From positions 1-8,007 of the forward strand of contig DGEQ01000009.1 of assembly GCA_002386045.1 (NCBI GenBank): a stretch of DNA of 8,007 nucleotides, in the 5' to 3' direction. The translations under genes and the position numbers were made by a program. Shown one piece after another: positions 1 through 5,831 of this stretch (its first letter is position 1; every line of letters begins with the position of its first letter). This DNA is from Hungateiclostridiaceae bacterium UBA3922. GTDB taxonomy: Bacteria; Bacillota; Clostridia; Acetivibrionales; DTU013. The notes under the pieces were generated by a model. The model saw only the letters and a program-made list of their open reading frames with translations, was not told the origin of the DNA and ran no database searches.

Positions 1-19
1 AGATGTGTATAAGAGACAG
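1..19. other. Nextera transposase mosaic-end adapter (artefact)
   Basis: The first 19 bases are AGATGTGTATAAGAGACAG, the mosaic end used in Nextera (Tn5) library preparation. It is not genomic. It sits on the edge of the contig and cuts into the sigH reading frame, so codons read through it (SCLLYTS) are false. Genomic sequence starts at about base 20. I saw no matching adapter at the right edge. Confidence 0.97.
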
Positions 20-597
20 GACTTGACATGCCTGTTCAGTTCCTGCGCTATCTCCTGGTAAGACCTGCCCTGCAGGTACCTGGACAGGACTTCCCACTCC
101 AGGTTGCTCAGTATCTCGTTCATCTTGAGCTCTATCCCGGCGAACTCCTCCCTGTTGATCATCATCTCCTCGGGGTCGCTTACGTTTTCCTCGTTTATGA
201 TGTCCATCAGGGTCCTGTCGGATTCTTCGTCGAATATAGGCTTGTTCAGCGATATGTACGAATTCAGCGGTATGTGTTTCTGCCTGGTGGCCGTTTTTAT
301 GGCCGTAATGATCTGGCGCGTTATGCACAGTTCTGCAAATGCCCTGAACGATGAGAGCTTGTCCCCCCTGAAATCCCTGATCGCCTTGTAAAGCCCTATC
401 ATACCTTCCTGTATGATGTCCTCCCTGTCGGCGCCGATCAGGAAATACGTCCTGGCCTTGGCACGGACATATTTTTTATATTTGTTTATCAGAAGTTCGA
501 GGGCTGCGTCATTGCCTTCTTTCGCTTCCCTGATGAGTTCCTCATCGACAGCGGAATTGTAGGATGGATGTGTCCTGGCCTGAGCATTCTGCTTCAA
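20..597 (-). CDS. sigH: RNA polymerase sigma-H factor (sigma-70 family), 3' end missing
   Basis: This is an alternative sigma factor that in Bacillus directs core RNA polymerase to early-sporulation and competence promoters. About 192 residues are visible. The region 2 core at about residues 35 to 80 includes KARTYFLIGADREDIIQEG and GLYKAIRDFR, which match SigH closely. The region 4 helix-turn-helix near the end includes EWEVLSRYLQGRSYQEIA and stops at NRHVKS. B. subtilis SigH has 218 residues, so about 25 are lost where the adapter begins. I chose the TTG start at 597 because GAGGGGG lies 8 bases upstream and the length before DEEL fits the family. An in-frame ATG at 630 has no ribosome binding site. 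A consensus sigma-A promoter lies upstream at 673-702. In other Bacillota rpmG, secE and nusG usually follow sigH; they would lie beyond the left edge. The identification is firm; the exact start is less so. Confidence 0.95.
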
Positions 598-605
598 TGA
601 TATGT

Positions 606-612
606 CCCCCTC
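606..612 (-). promoter_or_regulatory. Ribosome binding site deciding the TTG start of sigH
   Basis: On the minus strand the bases read GAGGGGG, followed by an 8-base spacer and TTG at 597. The in-frame ATG at 630 is preceded by an AT-rich stretch with no purine-rich site. This supports initiation at TTG, and a non-ATG start may hold translation down. Confidence 0.7.
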
Positions 613-672
613 GTAAGTAATGCAATACATTATATAAAGAGGCAGAATTTTGCTGGAAATTCATCTTTCCTC

Positions 673-702
673 ATTATACGTTAACGCGGGCTTTTATGTC
701 AA
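673..702 (-). promoter_or_regulatory. Sigma-A type promoter of sigH
   Basis: The minus strand shows a perfect TTGACA (702-697), an 18-base spacer and a perfect TATAAT (678-673). Transcription would start near 666, leaving a leader of about 70 bases before the TTG start of sigH. It implies that sigH can be transcribed apart from rlmB by the housekeeping polymerase. A second TATAAT at 634-629 has no good -35 partner. I found no convincing sigma-H promoter for autoregulation. Confidence 0.8.
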
Positions 703-884
703 GTGAGCGCTGCCCGTAAAGCTTTTATCCCGGCGCTTTTCGGCAACCCTGACCAATGAGCGTGAGGTATTCCTATTTTACATTATTGGTAAATATTTCT
801 ATCAGCATTTCCTTCATATATATTTATCGGCAACTGCCTTGCGATTTTTATCCTTTATTTACCCATCCTGCAAAACTATCGCAT

Positions 885-1802
885 TTATTTGCTCAGCCTG
901 TTCCTTTCCTCCCGCTGGCGGACTATCTCGTACAGCACGACAGCACCCGCGACCGCAGCATTGAGCGATGATATCTCTCCTGCCATCGGTATACTGACGG
1001 TAAAATCACAGGCTTCCCTTACGAGCCTGCTCATGCCTTCACCCTCGCTGCCTATAACCAGTGCGATGCCGCCGGTGAGGTCATGGTCGAAATAGGGCCT
1101 GTCGGCCGCCGCATCGGTTCCAACCACCCATATGTTCTGCTTTTTGAGGTATTCTATCGTCTGCACCAGGTTGGTGACCCGCGCGACAGGCACATATTCT
1201 ATCGCCCCTGCCGACGCTTTCGATACGGCGGAAGTCAGTCCGATCGCCCGGCGTTTGGGTATGATCACGCCATGGACGCCGGCGGCGTTGGATGTCCTCA
1301 GTATGGACCCGAGATTGTTTGGATCGGTGATCTCGTCCAGGATAACGATGAATGGCGGCCGCCCACTGTCGGCTGCCGCTTTGAGTATGTCGTCCACGCT
1401 TACATAGTCTTTGGCGGCGGCAAACGCGATTATGCCCTGGTGCGCCCTGGTCTCCGACATCGCATCGAGCCTGGACCTGTCGACTTCCTGTATGACGATA
1501 TGCTTCTGCTTCGCCAGTGCGATTATGTGCTTTATGGAACCTTCCTTTTCGCCTTTTGAGACAAGGATCCTGTTGATGCTGCGGCCCGACCTCAGTGCCT
1601 CGAGTACAGGATTCCTGCCCTCGAGCCTGTCAAGGTTCTCATCGGCCTGCAATTCCCGGACCTTATCGTCGGCCTGCCTTGCAGCATGCTGCCTGGCTTT
1701 CTTTACAACCGGTTTTTTGTCTTTTCTCAGGACAGGTTTTTTATCCTTTTTTGCCGTTTTCCCTTTCTGGACTGATGTTTTTTCTTTCTTCAAAGGTGCC
1801 AT
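885..1802 (-). CDS. rlmB: 23S rRNA (guanosine-2'-O-)-methyltransferase RlmB, SpoU/TrmH family
   Basis: The protein has 305 residues. The family transfers a methyl group from S-adenosylmethionine to the 2'-O of a guanosine in 23S rRNA (G2251 in E. coli). The substrate-binding N-domain starts near residue 60 (LEGRNPVLEALRSG). The three SpoU knot motifs are in order: DPNNLGSILRTSNAAG at 160-175, LVIGSEGEGM at 248-257, and IPMAGEISSLNAAVAGA at about 271-287. Family members are usually about 245 to 250 residues. The extra N-terminus of about 55 residues is lysine-rich and repeats KDKKPV at 19-24 and 27-32 or so. The ATG at 1802 is preceded by AAAGAAAGG at a good distance, and no later ATG lies before the core domain, so the extension seems real. 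It follows mrnC by 153 bases, a wider gap than usual. A TrmH paralogue with another rRNA or tRNA target is possible, but the place between mrnC and sigH favours RlmB. Confidence 0.92.
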   Translation of the reverse strand: MAPLKKEKTSVQKGKTAKKDKKPVLRKDKKPVVKKARQHAARQADDKVRELQADENLDRLEGRNPVLEALRSGRSINRILVSKGEKEGSIKHIIALAKQKHIVIQEVDRSRLDAMSETRAHQGIIAFAAAKDYVSVDDILKAAADSGRPPFIVILDEITDPNNLGSILRTSNAAGVHGVIIPKRRAIGLTSAVSKASAGAIEYVPVARVTNLVQTIEYLKKQNIWVVGTDAAADRPYFDHDLTGGIALVIGSEGEGMSRLVREACDFTVSIPMAGEISSLNAAVAGAVVLYEIVRQREERNRLSK

Positions 1803-1922
1803 ATCCAGCTGCCTTTCTTTATATTCTCGATCATTCGTCAGACATCCGCTGCGGTCCCGGACCTTCGTACCGTTGTATCCCCGGTCCGCTTCCGATTATT
1901 TTTGCCCTGTCTTATTATTGCT

Positions 1923-1955
1923 CAGCCGCGAAACAATAATCGTGAACCGCGGCTG
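1923..1955 (-). other. Stem-loop directly after the mrnC stop
   Basis: A perfect 8-base inverted repeat (CAGCCGCG at 1955-1948 and CGCGGCTG at 1930-1923 on the minus strand) encloses a 17-base loop. It begins on the base after the mrnC stop codon. No T-run follows, so it is not a classic terminator. A second pairing, ATTATTG (1940-1934) with CAATAAT (1920-1914), interlocks with the first and is probably exclusive with it. It may be an RNA processing or 3'-protection element between mrnC and rlmB; that role is inference. Confidence 0.45.
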
Positions 1956-2402
1956 TCATGCCTCTCCGCTTCCGCCGGCTCCACTCTGCTCCACCGCTGT
2001 CCGCAGCACTTCCAGGAGCCTTTTGAAATCCTGCTTGATGTAAAGGTATCCCAGGAGGGTCTCAAATCCCGTGGCATACCTGTAATCCGATACATCGGCG
2101 TTCTTCGGCGCCGTTCCGGATTTCGCGTTCCTCCCCCTCCTTACTACGTCCTGTTCGGCAGGGTCGAGTTTTTCCAGCAGCTTATGGATGATGTCGGACT
2201 GGGCCTTGGCTTTGACAAAGGCCACCGACTGCATGTGCAGCTTGTGTACCGGCGCATTGCCCCTGCTCAGCAGCAGGGTGCGTATATAAAGCTCATATAC
2301 GGCGTCCCCGACGAACGCCAGTGCCAGCGGAGAATAAGAATTGATGTCGCCGGGCCTGACGGGCAGTTCCCGGCAGATTTTTTCGAAAATCTCTTCGTTC
2401 AT
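1956..2402 (-). CDS. mrnC: Mini-ribonuclease III (Mini-III)
   Basis: The protein has 148 residues and is an RNase III catalytic domain without the double-stranded RNA-binding domain, the normal Mini-III form. In B. subtilis this enzyme matures the 3' and 5' ends of 23S rRNA. The signature LALAFVGDAVYELYIR lies at about 26-41, with the likely catalytic Asp at 33. The second acidic motif, YRYATGFETLLGYLYI, lies at about 107-122 with Glu 114. The ATG at 2402 has AGAGGA 7 bases upstream. It follows gcvPB by 61 bases and precedes rlmB, the same mrnC-rlmB order as in Bacillus and Clostridia, where cysS usually lies upstream. Here the glycine cleavage genes take that place. A promoter just upstream suggests transcription partly separate from the gcv genes. 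Confidence 0.95.
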   Translation of the reverse strand: MNEEIFEKICRELPVRPGDINSYSPLALAFVGDAVYELYIRTLLLSRGNAPVHKLHMQSVAFVKAKAQSDIIHKLLEKLDPAEQDVVRRGRNAKSGTAPKNADVSDYRYATGFETLLGYLYIKQDFKRLLEVLRTAVEQSGAGGSGEA

Positions 2403-2422
2403 TGATGTTTCCTCTGTATTTG

Positions 2423-2431
2423 ATTATAGCA
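2423..2431 (-). promoter_or_regulatory. Extended -10 promoter upstream of mrnC
   Basis: The minus strand reads TGCTATAAT, an extended -10 element (TGN plus a perfect TATAAT). No good -35 box is present at 17 bases, which extended -10 promoters can tolerate. The start site would fall near 2416, giving a very short leader of about 14 bases before the mrnC ATG that includes its ribosome binding site. It would let mrnC, and perhaps rlmB, be expressed without the gcv operon. Confidence 0.5.
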
Positions 2432-2439
2432 TAAGTCCG

Positions 2440-2464
2440 GTTGCCGCCGGTCCGCCCGGGCAAC
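2440..2464 (-). terminator. GC-rich hairpin at the end of gcvPB, weak terminator or attenuator
   Basis: GTTGCC (2464-2459) pairs with GGCAAC (2445-2440), and an inner CGG/CCG pairing with a GCGGA loop extends the stem past a 2-base bulge. The first stem base is the last base of the gcvPB TAG stop. The bases that follow are not a T-run, so intrinsic termination would be inefficient. Its place between the gcv genes and the mrnC promoter fits partial separation of two transcription units. Confidence 0.4.
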
Positions 2465-3924
2465 TATTCCGCCGTATCTTCGTCTACGTAGACCAGTACC
2501 GGGTTCCTGGCGGCCCTGACCTCGTCCAGCCTTGACGTATAAGCCCTGTGCGGGGCGGTCCTGACCTTTTCGGGGTCCCTTTCGGCTTCATCCGCTATGC
2601 TTATCAGCGTGTCGGCGAAAAGATCCAGCGTTTCGAGGCTTTCCGTCTCGGTCGGCTCGATCATCAGCGCCTCGCTTACGATGAGGGGGAAGTATACCGT
2701 CGGCGGATGGAAGCCGTAATCCAGCAGCATCTTTGCTATATCGAGGGTACGGACCCCCGTCTCCTTATGCCTGCCGTACGACAGGACGAATTCGTGCATG
2801 CAGGTCCGGTCATAGGGCAGGTCGAAATGGCCTTTCAGCCTGTGCATCAGGTAATTGGCGTTGAGCACGGCGTTTTCGGCAACTTTCCTGAGTCCGTCGG
2901 GTCCCATCGTCCTGATGTAGGCATAGGCCCTGAGTATCACGCCGAAGTTGCCATAGAAGGACCTCACACGGCCTATCGACAGCGGACGGTCGTAATCGAG
3001 CCTGTATTGCTTCCCGTCGTACTCGGCAAGCGGCACAGGCAGGAACGGTTCGAGTTCCTTTTTGACGCCCACCGGGCCGGAGCCTGGCCCGCCGCCTCCA
3101 TGGGGCGTGCTGAAAGTCTTGTGGAGGTTGAGATGCACGACGTCGAAGCCCATGTCCCCGGGCCTGCAGACACCGATTATGGCGTTGGCGTTGGCGCCGT
3201 CGTAATACAGCAGTCCCCCGGCGTCATGCACTATATCGGCGATCTCCTTTATATTCTCATCGAACAGCCCCAGCGTGTTCGGGTTCGTGAGCATAAGTCC
3301 TGCCGTATCGGGACCAACGGCGGCTTTCAGTTCTTCCAGGTCTACTCCGCCGCGTTCGTCCGATTTCACCTCGATTATCTCAAAACCTGCCATGGCTGCC
3401 GATGCCGGGTTCGTTCCATGGGCGGAGTCAGGGACTATTATCTTGTTGCGGCCCGTATCGCCCCTGTGGGCATGGTACGCCCTGATGACCAGGAGGCCTG
3501 CCAGTTCCCCATGGGCCCCCGCTGCCGGCTGCAGTGAGAAGCGGTCCATTCCGGTGATTTCCGAAAGCATCCTGTCCATCTCGTATAATATCCGGATGCA
3601 TCCCTGGGCAGTTTCGTCGTCCTGTAGCGGATGGACCGCCCTGAAGCCGTCCATGCCCGCTATGTCTTCATTGACCTTGGGGTTGTATTTCATCGTACAC
3701 GAACCCAGCGGGTAAAACCCGGTGTCGACGCCGTGGTTCATGCGGGACAGTTCCGTGAAATGCCTTATCACGTCTGTTTCGCTGACTTCAGGCAGTTCGG
3801 CGTCCTTCTTCCTCCTGTACTTTTCCGGGATGAGAACGTCGCTCCCGCAGGTCTCCACGTCGCACCGGGGAAGACTGTAAGCTGTCCTGCCGGGTTTGCT
3901 CATTTCAAATATCAGTTTCGCCAT
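2464..3924 (-). CDS. gcvPB: Glycine dehydrogenase (decarboxylating) subunit 2, P protein
   Basis: The protein has 486 residues, close to B. subtilis GcvPB. With GcvPA it forms the PLP-dependent P protein, which decarboxylates glycine and passes the aminomethyl group to the lipoyl arm of GcvH. The PLP lysine is Lys 269 in LNLHKTFSTPHGGGGPG. Other family motifs are GFYPLGSCTMKYNPK near 69-83, QPAAGAHGE near 132-140, and DSAHGTNPASAAMAG near 166-180. The frame is open further upstream, but that part overlaps gcvPA and is not conserved. The start at 3924 (MAKLIFEMSKPGR) is fixed by a strong GGAGGTGG site 6 bases upstream and by the TAATG overlap with the gcvPA stop, so the two subunits are probably translationally coupled. 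It ends in TAG, followed by a hairpin. Confidence 0.97.
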   Translation of the reverse strand: MAKLIFEMSKPGRTAYSLPRCDVETCGSDVLIPEKYRRKKDAELPEVSETDVIRHFTELSRMNHGVDTGFYPLGSCTMKYNPKVNEDIAGMDGFRAVHPLQDDETAQGCIRILYEMDRMLSEITGMDRFSLQPAAGAHGELAGLLVIRAYHAHRGDTGRNKIIVPDSAHGTNPASAAMAGFEIIEVKSDERGGVDLEELKAAVGPDTAGLMLTNPNTLGLFDENIKEIADIVHDAGGLLYYDGANANAIIGVCRPGDMGFDVVHLNLHKTFSTPHGGGGPGSGPVGVKKELEPFLPVPLAEYDGKQYRLDYDRPLSIGRVRSFYGNFGVILRAYAYIRTMGPDGLRKVAENAVLNANYLMHRLKGHFDLPYDRTCMHEFVLSYGRHKETGVRTLDIAKMLLDYGFHPPTVYFPLIVSEALMIEPTETESLETLDLFADTLISIADEAERDPEKVRTAPHRAYTSRLDEVRAARNPVLVYVDEDTAE

Positions 3925-5279
3925 TAGCGTCCACCTCCCGCTGCCGCTTCGACAAACGCGTCGATTTCCTGCCTGGTGCGCTTTTCCGTCACGGCTACGA
4001 GCCAGCAATTCTTCATTTCCGGATAATATCGCTCCAGCGCAAGGCCGCCGATCATTCCCCTGTCGCGCAGCCTCCTGTTGATGGTTTCCACCGGTTCGTC
4101 CACGGACCTTACGGCAAACTCCCTGAAGAACGGCGCATCGCAGACCTTTTCGAACCTGCCGGTCGCCAGCAGTTTGCTGTAAGCATAATGGGATTTGCTG
4201 AGGCAAAGTTCCGCCACCTGCTTCAGTCCCTGTTTGCCCATCACCGAAAGATAAACTGTCGCAGCAAGAGCGTTCAGCGCCTGGTTCGAGCAGATGTTGG
4301 AGACCGCCTTCTCCCTCCTGATATGCTGCTCACGTGCCTGCAGCGTAAGCACGAAGCCTCTTCTGCCTTCACTGTCGGTGGTCTGGCCGACTATCCTCCC
4401 GGGCATTTTCCTGACCAGTTTTTGCTTTGCTGCCAGAAAACCGAAGTGGGGACCGCCGTAATTGAGCGGGTTCCCGAGAGGCTGCCCTTCCCCGGCAGCG
4501 ATATCGGCTCCGTATTCTCCGGGAGGCTGCAATATCGCAAGGGATACCGGGTCCACACATGCGACCGTCAATGCTCCATATTCATGTGCAAGTGCGGTCG
4601 CCGCTTCCATGTCTTCTATTACGCCAAAGAAATTCGGGCTTTGCAGGATGACGGCAGCCACACCTGCCTCGCCTGACAGCGCGTCCCTAAGTCCATCCAG
4701 GTCCGTCATACCTCCCGACAGCCCGACCTCGGCTATTCCTATGCCGGCATGGACCGCGTATGTCCTGAGGACCTCCCTGTACTGGGGATGGACGCCGCGT
4801 GAGACCAGCACTTTTTCACGCCCGGTGCTGCGCACGGCCATCAGCGCCGCTTCGGCCACCGCAGTCGCGCCGTCGTACATGGATGCGTTGGAAACGTCCA
4901 TACCCGTAAGCCGGCAGATCATCGTCTGGTACTCGAATATGGCCTGGAGCGTGCCCTGGCTTATTTCAGGCTGATAAGGCGTGTAAGATGTATAGAATTC
5001 GGAACGCGATATCACATGTCCGACCACTGACGGTATGAAATGGTCATATACGCCCGCCCCGAGAAAGCACGGATGGTCAGCGGTATTGACGTTCTCCGAG
5101 GCAATGGCCTTCATATGGGAAACCAGTTCCTGCTCATGCATCGCATCCGGCAGGTCCAGGTCCCTGTCCAGCCTGATGTCTTCCGGTATGTCGGAAAACA
5201 ATTCAGCCACACTGCCGGCGCCGATGGCCGACAGCATCTTTTCCTGGTCCTCCCGGGTGTTCGGGATATACCGGTACAT
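3924..5279 (-). CDS. gcvPA: Glycine dehydrogenase (decarboxylating) subunit 1, P protein
   Basis: The protein has 451 residues, near the usual 448 for this subunit. It pairs with GcvPB to make the split P protein found in many Bacillota and archaea; in E. coli both halves form one chain. Family hallmarks are an N-terminal RYIPNTREDQEKMLSAIG, then SENVNTADHPCFLGAGVYDHFIP, FYTSYTPYQPEISQGTLQ, and MYDGATAVAEAALM. GNPLNYGGPHFGFLA and REQHIRREKAVSNICSNQAL follow further on. The catalytic PLP lysine is on GcvPB, as expected. The ATG at 5279 has GAGGAGG 6 bases upstream. It lies 27 bases after gcvH and overlaps gcvPB by one base. No truncation or missing motif is seen. Confidence 0.97.
   Translation of the reverse strand: MYRYIPNTREDQEKMLSAIGAGSVAELFSDIPEDIRLDRDLDLPDAMHEQELVSHMKAIASENVNTADHPCFLGAGVYDHFIPSVVGHVISRSEFYTSYTPYQPEISQGTLQAIFEYQTMICRLTGMDVSNASMYDGATAVAEAALMAVRSTGREKVLVSRGVHPQYREVLRTYAVHAGIGIAEVGLSGGMTDLDGLRDALSGEAGVAAVILQSPNFFGVIEDMEAATALAHEYGALTVACVDPVSLAILQPPGEYGADIAAGEGQPLGNPLNYGGPHFGFLAAKQKLVRKMPGRIVGQTTDSEGRRGFVLTLQAREQHIRREKAVSNICSNQALNALAATVYLSVMGKQGLKQVAELCLSKSHYAYSKLLATGRFEKVCDAPFFREFAVRSVDEPVETINRRLRDRGMIGGLALERYYPEMKNCWLVAVTEKRTRQEIDAFVEAAAGGGR
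3931..3938 (-). promoter_or_regulatory. Ribosome binding site that sets the gcvPB start
   Basis: GGAGGTGG on the minus strand lies inside the last codons of gcvPA, 6 bases before the gcvPB ATG. The ATG shares its A with the gcvPA stop (TAATG). This excludes the longer upstream starts in the same frame and indicates coupled synthesis of the two P-protein subunits. Confidence 0.85.
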
Positions 5280-5280
5280 A

Positions 5281-5310
5281 TTATTCCTCCTCGATAAATT
5301 TGCTGTTCAT
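5281..5310 (-). other. Nine-codon mini frame linking gcvH and gcvPA
   Basis: An ATG at 5310 overlaps the gcvH stop as ATGA. It opens a 9-residue frame (MNSKFIEEE) that ends in TAA, one base before the gcvPA ATG, and it contains the gcvPA ribosome binding site. A purine-rich GGGAGGA touches the ATG almost directly, which is too close for normal initiation. It could help ribosomes pass from gcvH to gcvPA, but chance is quite possible. Confidence 0.2.
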
Positions 5311-5690
5311 TCCTCCCTGGAGCAGAATTCCCTGTATTCCTCCTCATCCATCAGGTCCTCCAGCTCCGACAGATCGTCCGGGTCGATGACCGCGATGTAA
5401 TTCTCATACGGGTCTTCGTTGAGAAGCTCCGGGGAGTCTGCCAGCGCCTCGTTCACCCCGGACACGGTGCCTGAAACCGGCGAATATATGTCTGATGCGG
5501 TCTTGACGGATTCCACCACGCTGATCGGATCTCCGGCCTTCACCTTCTTCCCGGTCTCGGGCAGTTCGACGTACACGATATCACCCAGTGCATTCTGGGC
5601 ATAATCCGAAATGCCTATATATACCTTGCCACCTTCTTCCCTTGCCCATTCATGCTCCTTTGTGAATTTCATCCCTTCATAGATTTCCAT
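5307..5690 (-). CDS. gcvH: Glycine cleavage system H protein (lipoyl carrier)
   Basis: The protein has 127 residues, the usual size. GcvH is the mobile lipoyl carrier that shuttles the aminomethyl group among the P, T and L proteins. The lipoylation site is Lys 63 in VVESVKTASDIYSPVSG. Other matches are FTKEHEWAREEGGKVYIGIS near the start, ALGDIVYVELPETGKKVKAG, and NEALADSPELLNEDPY. The sequence after NEDPY reads ENYIAVI rather than the usual G-x-GW form, a local divergence. The tail is acidic (DDLSELEDLMDEEEYREF). The ATG at 5690 has a strong GAGGAGGAG site upstream. It sits between gcvT and gcvPA. The lipoate ligase upstream of gcvT is the likely enzyme that loads Lys 63. Confidence 0.97.
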   Translation of the reverse strand: MEIYEGMKFTKEHEWAREEGGKVYIGISDYAQNALGDIVYVELPETGKKVKAGDPISVVESVKTASDIYSPVSGTVSGVNEALADSPELLNEDPYENYIAVIDPDDLSELEDLMDEEEYREFCSREE

Positions 5691-5831
5691 ACCGCTCCTC
5701 CTCGAAGATAAATTTTGCTTTCCGTATAGTTACAGGCTTGATAAGAACGAACCGGCTGCCGTTTGAACTGTTGCCCGTAAAGCTGCCGCTCCTGAAGCTG
5801 TCGTCCGAAAACGATCGTTTTTACTTACAGA
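5691..5831. other. gcvT-gcvH intergenic region
   Basis: This 141-base gap holds the gcvH ribosome binding site, a 14-base palindrome just after gcvT, the 7-base direct repeat GCTGCCG (5755 and 5782), and a 13-base word also found upstream of sigH. No promoter of good quality and no coding frame are seen. Reading on past the gcvT TAG gives about 30 codons to a TAA, with no recognisable protein. Confidence 0.5.
5808..5821. repeat. Perfect 14-base palindrome after gcvT
   Basis: AAAACGATCGTTTT reads the same on both strands and lies about 10 bases past the gcvT stop. It has no loop, so it is a poor hairpin, but its symmetry fits a dimeric DNA-binding protein site. It could also be a very short terminator-like element. 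No protein can be assigned from the sequence. Confidence 0.5.

Larger units (their letters stand above)
598..884. other. AT-rich rlmB-sigH intergenic region, no gene seen
   Basis: This 287-base stretch is clearly more AT-rich than the flanking genes. It holds the sigH promoter and ribosome binding site. An imperfect stem lies at 706-712 with 731-737, closed by AGCGC/GCGCT, next to the -35 box. There is no T-run on the minus-strand side of that stem, so it does not look like an intrinsic terminator for rlmB. No reading frame with a ribosome binding site and recognisable protein is present. Many Bacillota carry yacP/rae1 (a NYN-domain ribonuclease) here; no trace of it is visible. Confidence 0.6.

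Noticed and set aside
629..634. Second TATAAT close to the sigH start
   Set aside because: No acceptable -35 sequence lies 16 to 18 bases upstream, and a complete consensus promoter is present at 673-702.
706..740. Hairpin followed by TTTT read on the plus strand
   Set aside because: No gene on the plus strand would end here, and on the minus strand the stem has a mismatch and no T-run. It is noted only as a stem near the sigH promoter.
2548..3537. Long open frame of 329 codons on the plus strand
   Set aside because: It is the complement of gcvPB, a highly conserved gene, and its protein resembles nothing known. Other long plus-strand frames over rlmB, gcvPA and gcvT are rejected for the same reason.
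3925..4206. Longer N-terminus for gcvPB starting at 4206
   Set aside because: This part overlaps gcvPA in another frame, has no family similarity and no ribosome binding site. The strong site and TAATG overlap fix the start at 3924.
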